Shown here piece by piece: positions 48,342 through 55,158 of a stretch of DNA of 64,000 nucleotides; within the stretch, counting starts at the first letter, position 1; every line of letters starts with the position of its first letter. This stretch comes from Thiobaca trueperi. Lineage in GTDB: Bacteria; Pseudomonadota; Gammaproteobacteria; Chromatiales; Chromatiaceae. Location of the stretch: contig NZ_SMAO01000003.1 of NCBI RefSeq assembly GCF_004342175.1, forward strand, positions 372,001 to 436,000, read 5' to 3'. The translations under genes and the position numbers were made by a program. The notes under the pieces are model-generated. The model did no database searches and had not been told where the DNA came from. It saw only the letters and a program-made list of their open reading frames with translations.

Positions 48342-49415
48342 ATGAATGATCGTTCATCGTCAGTCAGGGCCGGTCTGACCCATAGAGCCAGCCAGGTCGT
48401 CAGCTATTACCATCCGAACACCTGGAAAGAGAAAGGTCTGTGGTGGACCGGCGGACTCTTCCTGATCACCTATCTGGTGATCGTCATCATTCTGGGATTA
48501 ATCTGGTCGCGTTCGCCAGCCACGTTCGACGTGCACGTGAACGCCCTGTCGCTGGTCAACCATGACGACAGCAAGCTGGTTCCAGGCGTCGCCACCACAG
48601 CGACCGCTATCCGTATCGCCGAAACCCTGCTGGATAAGCCCGGCGGGTATCTGGCCAACGACATCAGTCTTCCAGGCATCTATCTGGACAACATCCCGAA
48701 CTGGGAATTCGGCGCACTCACCGGGTTGCGCGATCTCATGCTCGCCATGCGCAATGACTTCAGCCGCGCCCAATCGCAATCGGTCGAGGACGCTGACCTG
48801 GAAATCGCGCAGCCCCATTTCAATTACCAATCGGATTCCTGGATCCTGCCGTCCACCGAGTCGGAATATCGCCACGGCACGGAAGCACTCTATCGTTATT
48901 TGAACCGGCTCTCCGATGATCAGGCCCTGGATGGACAGTTCTTCGCGCGCGCCGACAATCTGACCCTGTACCTGGAGGCGGTCGAAAAACGGCTGGGAAG
49001 CCTCGCGCAACGGCTGTCCTACGCGGTCGGTCAGGCGCACCTGAATACGGCCCTGGCGGGCGATCCCCAAGCCCGTCAATCGACGCCGGTCCCCATGAAA
49101 ATACAGACCAAGACGCCCTGGCTCAAGATCGACGACATCTTCTTCGAGGCGCGCGGCTACATCTGGGCGCTACTCCATGTCCTGCAGGCAATGGAGATCG
49201 ATTTCGCGCCCGTGCTCAATGACAAAAACGCTCTGGTTTCACTGCAACAGATCAATCGCGAGTTGCTGAATACCCAGAACAGGATCTGGAGTCCAATGAT
49301 TCTCAATGGCACCGGATTCGGACCGATGGCGAATCACTCGTTGGTCATGGCCTCCTATATCTCCCGGGCGAATGCCGCGATTACCGATCTGAGCAGGCTG
49401 TTGCAGCAGGGCTGA
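48342..49415 (+). CDS. DUF2333 family protein
   Basis: 357 aa with one N-terminal TM (about 35-57, GGLFLITYLVIVIILGLIW) and a large soluble, probably periplasmic, helical domain. Characteristic text includes WSRSPATFDVHVNALSL, TLLDKPGGYLANDISLPGIYLDNIPNWEFGAL and FFEARGYIWALLHVLQAMEIDF. DUF2333 proteins are single-pass envelope proteins of unknown function. ATG 48342 is preceded by GCGGGAG; a two-codon ORF (ATG AAA TGA) starts just before it at 48337. The frame is open back to 48210 but without ribosome signals. Confidence 0.85.
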   Translation: MNDRSSSVRAGLTHRASQVVSYYHPNTWKEKGLWWTGGLFLITYLVIVIILGLIWSRSPATFDVHVNALSLVNHDDSKLVPGVATTATAIRIAETLLDKPGGYLANDISLPGIYLDNIPNWEFGALTGLRDLMLAMRNDFSRAQSQSVEDADLEIAQPHFNYQSDSWILPSTESEYRHGTEALYRYLNRLSDDQALDGQFFARADNLTLYLEAVEKRLGSLAQRLSYAVGQAHLNTALAGDPQARQSTPVPMKIQTKTPWLKIDDIFFEARGYIWALLHVLQAMEIDFAPVLNDKNALVSLQQINRELLNTQNRIWSPMILNGTGFGPMANHSLVMASYISRANAAITDLSRLLQQG

Positions 49416-49567
49416 ATGCTGTTGTGATTGACGTTCCAGTCCATCGATTGCCGGAGTCTGAGGTTCCGGCCTCTTTCAATGAAAACACGCAGTTCATGAA
49501 GCGAACGAAAAGAGATGCTTTCTGGAACCTCCTGGACTGCTACTGATTCCATAAACGAGGACATACC

Positions 49568-49744
49568 ATGGCCTACATTCAACTTCTGATCAATCTGGTC
49601 GCTTTTGCTGCCATACTCTGGGCGGTGAACCGTTTCATTCCGATGAACGCGACGGTCAAGAAGGTTGTCAACGCGATTGTGATCGTGATTGCGATACTTT
49701 TCTTACTCAGCGCGTTCGGATTTTTCGGTCCAATCGTGTGGTGA
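49568..49744 (+). CDS. Thivi_2564-type small membrane protein
   Basis: 58 aa with two TM segments: IQLLINLVAFAAILWAVNRFIPM and VVNAIVIVIAILFLLSAFGFF, with a short TVKKV linker. INLVxxxxILWxxNRxIPM is the signature I associate with the family named after Thivi_2564 of Thiocystis violascens. Function unknown; homologues sit among CsbD, DUF3309 and similar genes. GAGGACATACC precedes the ATG. Confidence 0.8.
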   Translation: MAYIQLLINLVAFAAILWAVNRFIPMNATVKKVVNAIVIVIAILFLLSAFGFFGPIVW

Positions 49745-49784
49745 TTTCACGGAACAAGGCGAGTGATTTTAAAAACCTTGCCAT

Positions 49785-49834
49785 CGCGGCAGGTCGGTAT
49801 TGACTCGACGAGTTGAATCTGGCGGCCTGCCGCG
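49785..49834. terminator. Hairpin after the Thivi_2564-type gene
   Basis: Perfect 9-bp stem CGCGGCAGG/CCTGCCGCG (49785-49793, 49826-49834) with a 32-base loop; then CATAAAAACAGG. No T-run on the plus strand, so terminator function is uncertain. Confidence 0.4.
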
Positions 49835-49863
49835 CTAACCCATAAAAACAGGAGCACGTCATC

Positions 49864-49947
49864 ATGTCGCACGGAGATGAATGCATCGCGCAATTCATTT
49901 CGTTGCCACTAAATCACGTTCAGTATGGCATTCTCTCGACTCATTGA
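49864..49947 (+). CDS. Possible 27-aa peptide
   Basis: ATG 49864 lies 9 bases after a strong AGGAG. It encodes MSHGDECIAQFISLPLNHVQ and a few more residues. No family recognised; it ends 35 bases before the cNMP-binding gene and may be a leader ORF or a decayed gene start. Confidence 0.25.
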   Translation: MSHGDECIAQFISLPLNHVQYGILSTH

Positions 49948-49981
49948 TCCCGAGCGAACGCAGTTTAGAGGTGAATGATCG

Positions 49982-50464
49982 ATGCATGATATGAATAAGC
50001 TGGAAGCGCTTCGCCGCTCCATTCTGGCGACCGACCTCGATGAGGCCGAAATCCAGGCGCTCGCGGATCGAATGGGGATGACCACGCTGCGCGACGGTGA
50101 GGTGCTGGTCGCTGAAGGGGGATTGTGCCAGAAACTGTTCCTGCAGGCGGCGGGGGCAATTCAATTCTATCGGGACTGTGCCGGGAACGAGGAAATCCTG
50201 TACCAGATGCACATGGGAGAATGCGTTGGAACTCGCAGCTTCATCGACGATTCGGCTTACGTGTTCGGGCTGCGTTCGGTCGGTGACAGCATGGTCCTGA
50301 CCCTGGAGCCCGCCGCTCTGGAGTCCCTGGAGGAAGACCACCCCCGGTTGCCATATAAGGTAATGCGGTCCTTCGTTCTCATCACCCACGGAACGCTGGC
50401 GCGTATGCGCCTTGAAGATACTGAGCTGCGCAATTACCTGCTGAAGTCCGGTGGGCGTTATTGA
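49982..50464 (+). CDS. Standalone cyclic-nucleotide-binding domain protein
   Basis: 160 aa consisting almost only of a cNMP-binding barrel (about 20-125; LRDGEVLVAEGGLCQKLFLQAAGAIQFYR, GECVGTRSFIDDS) followed by a short helix with LITHGTLARMRLEDTELRNYLLKSGGRY. There is no helix-turn-helix, so it is not a DNA-binding Crp/Fnr protein. The phosphate-binding-cassette Arg of true cAMP receptors is not evident. GAGG lies about 10 bases upstream. Ends at a good terminator. Confidence 0.82.
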   Translation: MHDMNKLEALRRSILATDLDEAEIQALADRMGMTTLRDGEVLVAEGGLCQKLFLQAAGAIQFYRDCAGNEEILYQMHMGECVGTRSFIDDSAYVFGLRSVGDSMVLTLEPAALESLEEDHPRLPYKVMRSFVLITHGTLARMRLEDTELRNYLLKSGGRY

Positions 50465-50520
50465 GTGTCCGGTTATGTCTTTGATTTTCAGTTCGTATCG
50501 GTATAAATCTCCGCTTTTAG

Positions 50521-50545
50521 GCTGAATAAAATTCAGTCTTTTTTT
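50521..50545 (+). terminator. Rho-independent terminator after the cNMP-domain gene
   Basis: Stem GCTGAAT/ATTCAGT (50521-50527, 50531-50537) with loop AAA, then C and seven T residues (50539-50545). About 55 bases past the stop codon. Confidence 0.85.
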
Positions 50546-50740
50546 GCTGTCCAGTACTGAAAATTGGTTCGACACATCGACCGATCCGCGATTAAAAATT
50601 CAGCCTATGTTGGCTTCCGCACTGATTGGATGCGATCACGAGTGTAATCTATGTCTTGAGTGATCGGGATTTTCATTCCGAACTCGGGGCGTGCATTAAT
50701 TGGCGCTGCCATGCTGACTCATTCATCTCGGGAAATCACC

Positions 50741-50917
50741 ATGAACAAAGAACAGGTTAAAGGCCGTTACGAAGAAGCGAAAGGTTCCGTTAAAGAGGCA
50801 ACTGGCAAGGTTGTCGGAAATGAGCGCCTTGAACAAAAAGGCAAATTCCAGAAAAATGCCGGCAAGGTACAGGCTGGAGTTGGCGATCTCAAGGAGGAAG
50901 TCAAGAAAGAAAGCTGA
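50741..50917 (+). CDS. CsbD family stress protein
   Basis: 58 aa, strongly charged and without TM: MNKEQVKGRYEEAKGSVKEA, KVVGNERLEQKGKFQKNAGKVQ, GDLKEEVKKES. This is the CsbD/YjbJ type, a small abundant protein of general or osmotic stress in many bacteria; molecular function is unknown. ATG 50741 follows GGGAAATCACC. Followed by a hairpin at 50932. Confidence 0.92.
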   Translation: MNKEQVKGRYEEAKGSVKEATGKVVGNERLEQKGKFQKNAGKVQAGVGDLKEEVKKES

Positions 50918-50931
50918 TCAGGATTGATCAG

Positions 50932-50972
50932 GCGGTGCAGATAAGTCCTGGCAAAATGACTTTCTGCACCGC
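50932..50972 (+). terminator. Hairpin after the CsbD gene
   Basis: 9-bp stem GCGGTGCAG/CTGCACCGC (50932-50940, 50964-50972). No adjacent T tract; TTTTATTT begins about 20 bases later. Confidence 0.5.
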
Positions 50973-51026
50973 TGCTGATTTAGGCGGACTTTTATTTGGC
51001 AAACCTGACGCGAAAGGAGAGCGAGT

Positions 51027-51191
51027 ATGTCATTTTCACTTGGCACGGTTTTACTGATTGTTCTGATTCTGCTGCTTGTCGGCGTTATTCCCACCTGGCA
51101 GCATAGCCGGGGCTGGGGTTACGCACCGAGCGGGGTGATCGGGACGATTTTAATCATTGTTCTGGTTCTGTTTTTACTTGGCAGGCTTTGA
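51027..51191 (+). CDS. DUF3309 family small membrane protein
   Basis: 54 aa: TM1 LGTVLLIVLILLLVGVIPTW, the family loop WQHSRGWGYAPSG, and TM2 VIGTILIIVLVLFLLGRL. This closely follows the DUF3309 pattern (PTWxHSRxWGYxPSG). AAAGGAGAGCGAGT supplies a strong ribosome site before ATG 51027. Function unknown; common in stress-associated gene sets. Confidence 0.9.
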   Translation: MSFSLGTVLLIVLILLLVGVIPTWQHSRGWGYAPSGVIGTILIIVLVLFLLGRL

Positions 51192-51260
51192 CTGAGGTTG
51201 ACGCCTTACTGAGCAGGGCGCTGTATTTTAACGAATCAAGAAAACGCAAAATGGCTGATC

Positions 51261-51506
51261 ATGAATGCAAATAACGATTCCATGCAGAGCGATGTTTTGA
51301 TGCATCTCTTGTTAATCGCTTTTTTATTTTCCGCTTTTGGCTTTTTCAGCTATCAAATCGGCTTTAACTCTGCTGAAAAGGCAAATTTCATCGCTGAGAG
51401 AGTCGTGGAAGAAAAGGCGTTTGGTTCGCAACCCGCTTTGTTCGGCCAAGATATGAACGAAAAGGCGATAACCGCCAACATCAATTATTCTGACAGAGGT
51501 GAATGA
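51261..51506 (+). CDS. Small one-TM protein upstream of the Spy-like gene
   Basis: 81 aa with one TM (about 12-32, VLMHLLLIAFLFSAFGFFSYQI) and a polar C-terminal tail. Not recognised. It overlaps the next gene by 4 bases (ATGA), so the two are likely cotranslated, which supports it as real. The ribosome site is weak. Confidence 0.6.
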   Translation: MNANNDSMQSDVLMHLLLIAFLFSAFGFFSYQIGFNSAEKANFIAERVVEEKAFGSQPALFGQDMNEKAITANINYSDRGE

Positions 51507-52045
51507 AAAACATCATGAAAAATCGAAATCAACCACAGCATCGCGTTGCAGTCACAGGCATGGCCGCTGTGATCAGCCTGTTTCTTGGCGCCTCGCTTGC
51601 CGGGGTGAGTGCGTCTTATGCCGGATCCGGCCTGGATCAGCGTGATGCGGGCTGGGGTATCGAGGCCCACATCGAACGTCTGACCAAGGATCTCGACCTC
51701 GACATGGCGCAGCAGACGAAGATTCGCCAGATCATGGAAACCGAGCAAGCCCAGCGCGAGGCGCAACGCCTGGAAACGCGCAAGCAGATCAATGCGCTGC
51801 TGACCGACGCGCAGAAGGCCAAGCGTGAAGACATGATGCAGTCGCGCATGGAACGTGATCTGGAGCGCATGACCGACCGACTCGATCTCACCGACGATCA
51901 GGTCAATCGGATCAAGGCGCTGTTCGATGAGCAGGCGGCAAATCCGGCACAGCCGCGAGCCGAACTGCGCCAGCGCATTGCATCCATCCTGACCGATGAG
52001 CAGCGCGCGAGCCTTCAGAATCGGAGACGTCCCGACTGCGACTAA
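51503..52045 (+). CDS. Spy/CpxP-like periplasmic protein
   Basis: 180 aa: signal peptide (VAVTGMAAVISLFLGASLAG, cleaved near ASYAG), then a helical domain with two LTxxQ-type repeats: LDLDMAQQTKIRQIMETEQAQREA and LDLTDDQVNRIKALFDEQAA, plus LTDAQKAKREDMM and LTDEQRASL. This is the Spy/CpxP fold of envelope-stress chaperones and regulators. GACAGAGG precedes the ATG within the upstream gene. A GC hairpin follows the stop. Confidence 0.85.
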   Translation: MKNIMKNRNQPQHRVAVTGMAAVISLFLGASLAGVSASYAGSGLDQRDAGWGIEAHIERLTKDLDLDMAQQTKIRQIMETEQAQREAQRLETRKQINALLTDAQKAKREDMMQSRMERDLERMTDRLDLTDDQVNRIKALFDEQAANPAQPRAELRQRIASILTDEQRASLQNRRRPDCD

Positions 52046-52060
52046 TAAAGACCGTTGCCG

Positions 52061-52092
52061 GCGCGGCACCCCCATTTCCGGGTGTTCCGCGC
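52061..52092 (+). terminator. Hairpin after the Spy-like gene
   Basis: GCGCGGCACCC/GGGTGTTCCGCGC imperfect stem (52061-52071, 52080-52092) about 15 bases after the stop. No T-run follows; partly supported. Confidence 0.5.
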
Positions 52093-52179
52093 TGGCTTTG
52101 CCGTCGGTGTCAGGTGGCGCCAGATCAGGTTTGATCTGGCACTTCGATGTCCAATGCGAATTCACTAATGAGGTGTGCG

Positions 52180-52500
52180 ATGAATCAGGTGTACGCCATC
52201 CATGGTCCGCGACTCGTCAGCCCAGGGACCAGCTTGCGGTTGGACGTTGATTGGGCGGAGCAATGCTCGAAACTCCTGGGTGTGAGTGAGGAATATCAGA
52301 GCAGTGCGGCCAGCGTGGCTCATCTCCAGGCGGCGATCCGCCGTGAACCGCGCCTGAATACTGTCTTGCAGTCGTCGTTGAGCGAGATGCGGGAGGCTAA
52401 TCAGTCACTCCGGCAGGAGCTGATGGGCCTGCTGAATGGCCTCATCGGGCGTATTGAGGGCGGTATGCTGAACGTCGATGGCGGCAGATCGGGCGATTGA
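52180..52500 (+). CDS. Hypothetical soluble protein
   Basis: 106 aa, no TM or signal, mostly helical in its middle (WAEQCSKLLGVSEEYQSSAASVAHLQAAIRREPRLNTVLQSSLSEMREANQSLRQELMGLLNGL), possibly coiled coil. No family recognised. ATG 52180 follows GAGG by 6 bases; an upstream in-frame ATG at 52147 has no ribosome site. Between the Spy-like gene and a transposase remnant. Confidence 0.55.
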   Translation: MNQVYAIHGPRLVSPGTSLRLDVDWAEQCSKLLGVSEEYQSSAASVAHLQAAIRREPRLNTVLQSSLSEMREANQSLRQELMGLLNGLIGRIEGGMLNVDGGRSGD

Positions 52501-52551
52501 CGATCCAGCCCGGCCCATTTTCTGTGTTCTCGTGATTCAAGCGAGGGATTG

Positions 52552-52773
52552 ATGTCGATATCTGATCTTGCGCACCCAACCCTTCTTGGCCCGGATCATC
52601 GGGACGATCTCAAGCTGGCTGCCTCACAAATGTCGGGAGCCAAGCAACGAGCGTTCCAGGCAGCCATAACCTTGAAGTACTGTGCCGGAAACTCCCGGCA
52701 GGCCGAATCGGTGTTTGGATGGAGCCGCCGGGCGGTGGAGTTGGGATTGGCCGGACGGTGGAACGGCGGATGA
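52552..52773 (+). pseudogene. Truncated transposase N-terminus (ISAzo13-like)
   Basis: 73 aa matching, from memory, the N-terminus of ISAzo13-type transposases: SDLAHPTLLGPDHRDDLKLA, MSGAKQRAFQAAITLKYCAGNSRQAESVFGWSRRAVELGL. It breaks off where the family continues for hundreds of residues, after GLAGRWNGG, and no catalytic DDE part is present. No terminal inverted repeats visible. Either a remnant or a reused DNA-binding domain. Confidence 0.55.
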
Positions 52774-52816
52774 ATCAACCGCAGAGGCGCTGCGGTGAGT
52801 TCATCAGTGGTGACGC

Positions 52817-53620
52817 CTATTTCACCAATACATCGGGAAGCAGTCGGAGATATTCTTGCCGGACGACCTCGTAGCATTCGCAAACCCGTTCTTCCAGTCC
52901 CGCGCGATCAATCACGGTGATCCGGCCCCGGCTGTAACGAATGAGCCCGGCGCGCTGCAATTTGCCAGCGGCCTCCGTGACGCCCTCGCGCCGCACACCC
53001 AGCATGTTGGCGATGAGTTCCTGGGTCATGTTGAGTTCGTTCGACGGCAGCCGGTCCAGACTGAGCAGCAGCCAGCGACAGAGTTGCTGATCGACCGAAT
53101 GGTGACGATTGCAGACCGCTGTCTGTGCCATCTGGGTCAGCAGGGCGAGCGTGTAGCGCAGCAGCAGCGGCTGCAATGTCCCCCGGCGTCGCCCGCCGGA
53201 GCGCGTGAGTTCCTGCTTGAGTCGCGCCCCTTTCAGTCGATAGGCGTGGCCGGCGCTCTGGACAACGGCCCGATTCGGCATGGTCTTGCCGCCCATGACG
53301 AGTGCGACACCCACGATTCCATCATTGCCGGTCACGGCGATTTCGGCGGACGCACCATTCTCCATGACATAAAGCAGCGACACGATGGCGGTGGTCGGGA
53401 AATAGACATGCGCCAACTGTCCCCCGGACTCATAGAGAACCTCCCCGAGCGGCAGGGTCACCTGCTCCAGATAAGGGAGCAGGTGTGCGTATTCGGCGCC
53501 AGGGAGAGCGGCGAGCAGGTGATTTTGCTTGGGATGAATCGCCGGGTGCGGTGCGTGTATGATTGGCATGGAAACCGCGCCGGGCATCTGTCGGGCTTGC
53601 ATCTGTTGAGTGTTTTGCAT
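52817..53620 (-). CDS. Crp/Fnr-family transcriptional regulator
   Basis: 267 aa: N-terminal extension (about 1-30, rich in Gln/Pro), cNMP-like barrel (about 45-150; GEVLYESGGQLAHVYFPTTAIVSLLYVMENGASAEIAVTGNDG), dimer helix, and winged helix (QELIANMLGVRREGVTEAAGKLQRAGLIRYSRGRITVIDR, about 203-240). No FNR-type cysteine cluster. Similar in type to the regulator at 46878; the two bracket the small stress genes. It may regulate them (inference). Several Met codons near the N-terminus make the exact start uncertain. Confidence 0.88.
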   Translation of the reverse strand: MQNTQQMQARQMPGAVSMPIIHAPHPAIHPKQNHLLAALPGAEYAHLLPYLEQVTLPLGEVLYESGGQLAHVYFPTTAIVSLLYVMENGASAEIAVTGNDGIVGVALVMGGKTMPNRAVVQSAGHAYRLKGARLKQELTRSGGRRRGTLQPLLLRYTLALLTQMAQTAVCNRHHSVDQQLCRWLLLSLDRLPSNELNMTQELIANMLGVRREGVTEAAGKLQRAGLIRYSRGRITVIDRAGLEERVCECYEVVRQEYLRLLPDVLVK

Positions 53621-53700
53621 GCCAGACAGCGTAACGAAATGTTGAAAGACACGGTATCCGTGTGATTACCCTGAGTATGATACCGGACACACGAATTGTT

Positions 53701-53919
53701 TCACTTCTTGCCCGTCTCATGACCAATGACGCCGCCGACGGCGGCCCCGCCAACTGTCCCTAATGTGCTGCCACCGGTCAAAACCGAGCCGGCAACGCCA
53801 CCGATGCCGGCCCCGACCACCGTGTGTTTGGTCTGTTTTGACATTCCGCTACAGCCAGTCAGGCCGGGCAGAACGGCTAACATGATTGAATAAGCTATCG
53901 ATTTTTGCATTGTGTTCAT
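53701..53919 (-). CDS. Glycine-zipper lipoprotein, OsmB-like
   Basis: 72 aa: lipoprotein signal with lipobox LPGLTGCSG (Cys about residue 21), then glycine-zipper TVVGAGIGGVAGSVLTGGSTLGTVGGAAVGGVIGHETGKK. This is the OsmB/YmgG-like pattern of small outer-membrane-associated lipoproteins induced by osmotic stress. ATG at 53919 (MNTMQKSIAYS) follows GGAG by 10 bases; the frame is open further upstream but lacks a site. Confidence 0.85.
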   Translation of the reverse strand: MNTMQKSIAYSIMLAVLPGLTGCSGMSKQTKHTVVGAGIGGVAGSVLTGGSTLGTVGGAAVGGVIGHETGKK

Positions 53920-54308
53920 TGCAGTCAGTCTCCATCCAATCCCGATCGGGCAGGCGCTGCCCATACGTTCAAAGGCGGTTTCCGAGAGTCACCGCCATGA
54001 CCGCCTTGAGAATAATCAACATCATGCCTCCACTCAGTGCGCTGCCAAACAGAGCGCGTCTTTTTTCCTGAAAAGGCGTGAAGATCTTTGATTTCAATAT
54101 CAGCATTCGCTTTTCGGGTGACGCGGCACAGGATAAAGGCGCGCTATGTGCGCTATCGAACGGAGATTTCATCAATATCTGTTTAGTCTCCCGGCTGTCA
54201 TTGGAACAATCCGATCTTTCGGATGAGACGGAGCGGCGCGACAGCCTCGGATGTCAGGCAGTCTTTTTCCCAGCAACGCATGTCAGATGACTGAACGGAG
54301 ATGAACAG
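53920..54308. other. Intergenic region between the lipoprotein and YSC84 genes
   Basis: About 390 bases, AT-richer than the surroundings. Short open frames occur on both strands (53969-54175 minus, 54078-54290 plus) but lack ribosome sites and family resemblance. The divergent promoters for both genes must lie here. No repeats seen. Confidence 0.4.
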
Positions 54309-54872
54309 ATGATGAATCTACGACACACACTGAAAAACGCCCTGCTTGTGACGGTCGCTGCATTTTCACTGGTGGCGGTCAGCGGTCAGGTGTTCGCCGC
54401 CACAGCGGAAGATCTGCATCAGGATGCGGATAAAGCCCTGGAACTGCTGTATAAAACCAATCCCTCTGCCGCAGCCATTGGCAAAAATGCCAGAGCGATT
54501 CTGATCTTTCCAAGCGTTATCAAAGCCGGACTGATCTTTGGCGGAAGCTATGGTGAAGGCGTGCTGAACAAGGGCGGCAAGGTTGCCGGCTATTATAATT
54601 CGGTGTCCGCATCATGGGGCTGGCAGGCAGGCGCGCAGTCATACAGCTATGTTGTTTTTCTCATGAACGACAAGGCGGTGAAGTATCTTGACGAATCGAA
54701 TGGGTGGGAAATCGGAACCGGGCCAACCGTCGTGGTCATGAATGAAGGTGCGGCAAAGAATTTCTCATCATCGACATTAAAAGATGATGCCTATGCCTTT
54801 ATCTTCGATCAGCAGGGTCTGATGGCCAGTCTCAGTATCGAAGGGACAAAAATCAGCCCCATCAAGCGTTAA
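54309..54872 (+). CDS. YSC84-related (SYLF domain) exported protein
   Basis: 187 aa: signal peptide (ALLVTVAAFSLVAVSGQVFAAT) and an SYLF/Ysc84 domain (about 35-187) with IGKNARAILIFPSVIKAGLIFGGSYGEGVL, the SASWGWQAGAQSYSYVVFLM segment and YAFIFDQQGLMASLSIEGTKISPI. SYLF domains bind phosphoinositides in eukaryotes; bacterial periplasmic forms have unknown roles. ATG 54309 follows GGAG. The TAA stop (54870-54872) is part of the TTAA at the start of a composite repeat element. Confidence 0.92.
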   Translation: MMNLRHTLKNALLVTVAAFSLVAVSGQVFAATAEDLHQDADKALELLYKTNPSAAAIGKNARAILIFPSVIKAGLIFGGSYGEGVLNKGGKVAGYYNSVSASWGWQAGAQSYSYVVFLMNDKAVKYLDESNGWEIGTGPTVVVMNEGAAKNFSSSTLKDDAYAFIFDQQGLMASLSIEGTKISPIKR

Positions 54873-55063
54873 ACCGCGCCCCGTGCGATAGGCGATGTTT
54901 TTGGTTTGGATCAATCCTGGCGGAATCCATGACTGTTGGCGCTGGCGCGGTTTAAGATATTTAAAGAATATAAAATTTTAAACCGCGTTTGCGTCAAGGG
55001 TCATGAGTGCGCTAAACGTCGAACTCATTCGAAACTCAGTATCTCGTTCCGGAAGCGGTTTAA
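54869..55063. mobile_element. TTAA-bounded composite element, A-spacer-B
   Basis: Unit A 54869-54955 (87 bp; core TTTTTGGTTTGGATCAATCC), spacer 54956-54977 (GATATTTAAAGAATATAAAA then TT), unit B 54978-55063 (86 bp; GCTAAACGTCGAACTCATTC and GAAACTCAGTATCTCG as in the B unit at 45880). It lies between the YSC84 stop and an AGGATT repeat; deletion of the element with one TTAA would join the gene end directly to that repeat and keep the TAA stop. Confidence 0.85.
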
Positions 55064-55124
55064 CAGGATTGCAAACAATGATTTGAAAGTCCTGTTCATC
55101 CTGCAAAATCCTGTTAATCCTGTC
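55060..55124. repeat. AGGATTAACAGGATT-type repeat copy 4
   Basis: TTAACAGGATTGCAAACAAT at the left and CAAAATCCTGTTAATCCTG at the right with an extra AGTCCTGTTCATCCTG between. Its leading TTAA is shared with the preceding composite element. Confidence 0.85.
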
Positions 55125-55158
55125 TATTCCAAAGATCATTTAGGCCACGGAGAGTCTC

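Noticed and set aside
53969-54175. 68-codon minus-strand ORF with a hydrophobic end
   Set aside because: No ribosome site near the ATG codons at the right distance, no recognised family, and it overlaps another equally weak ORF on the other strand.
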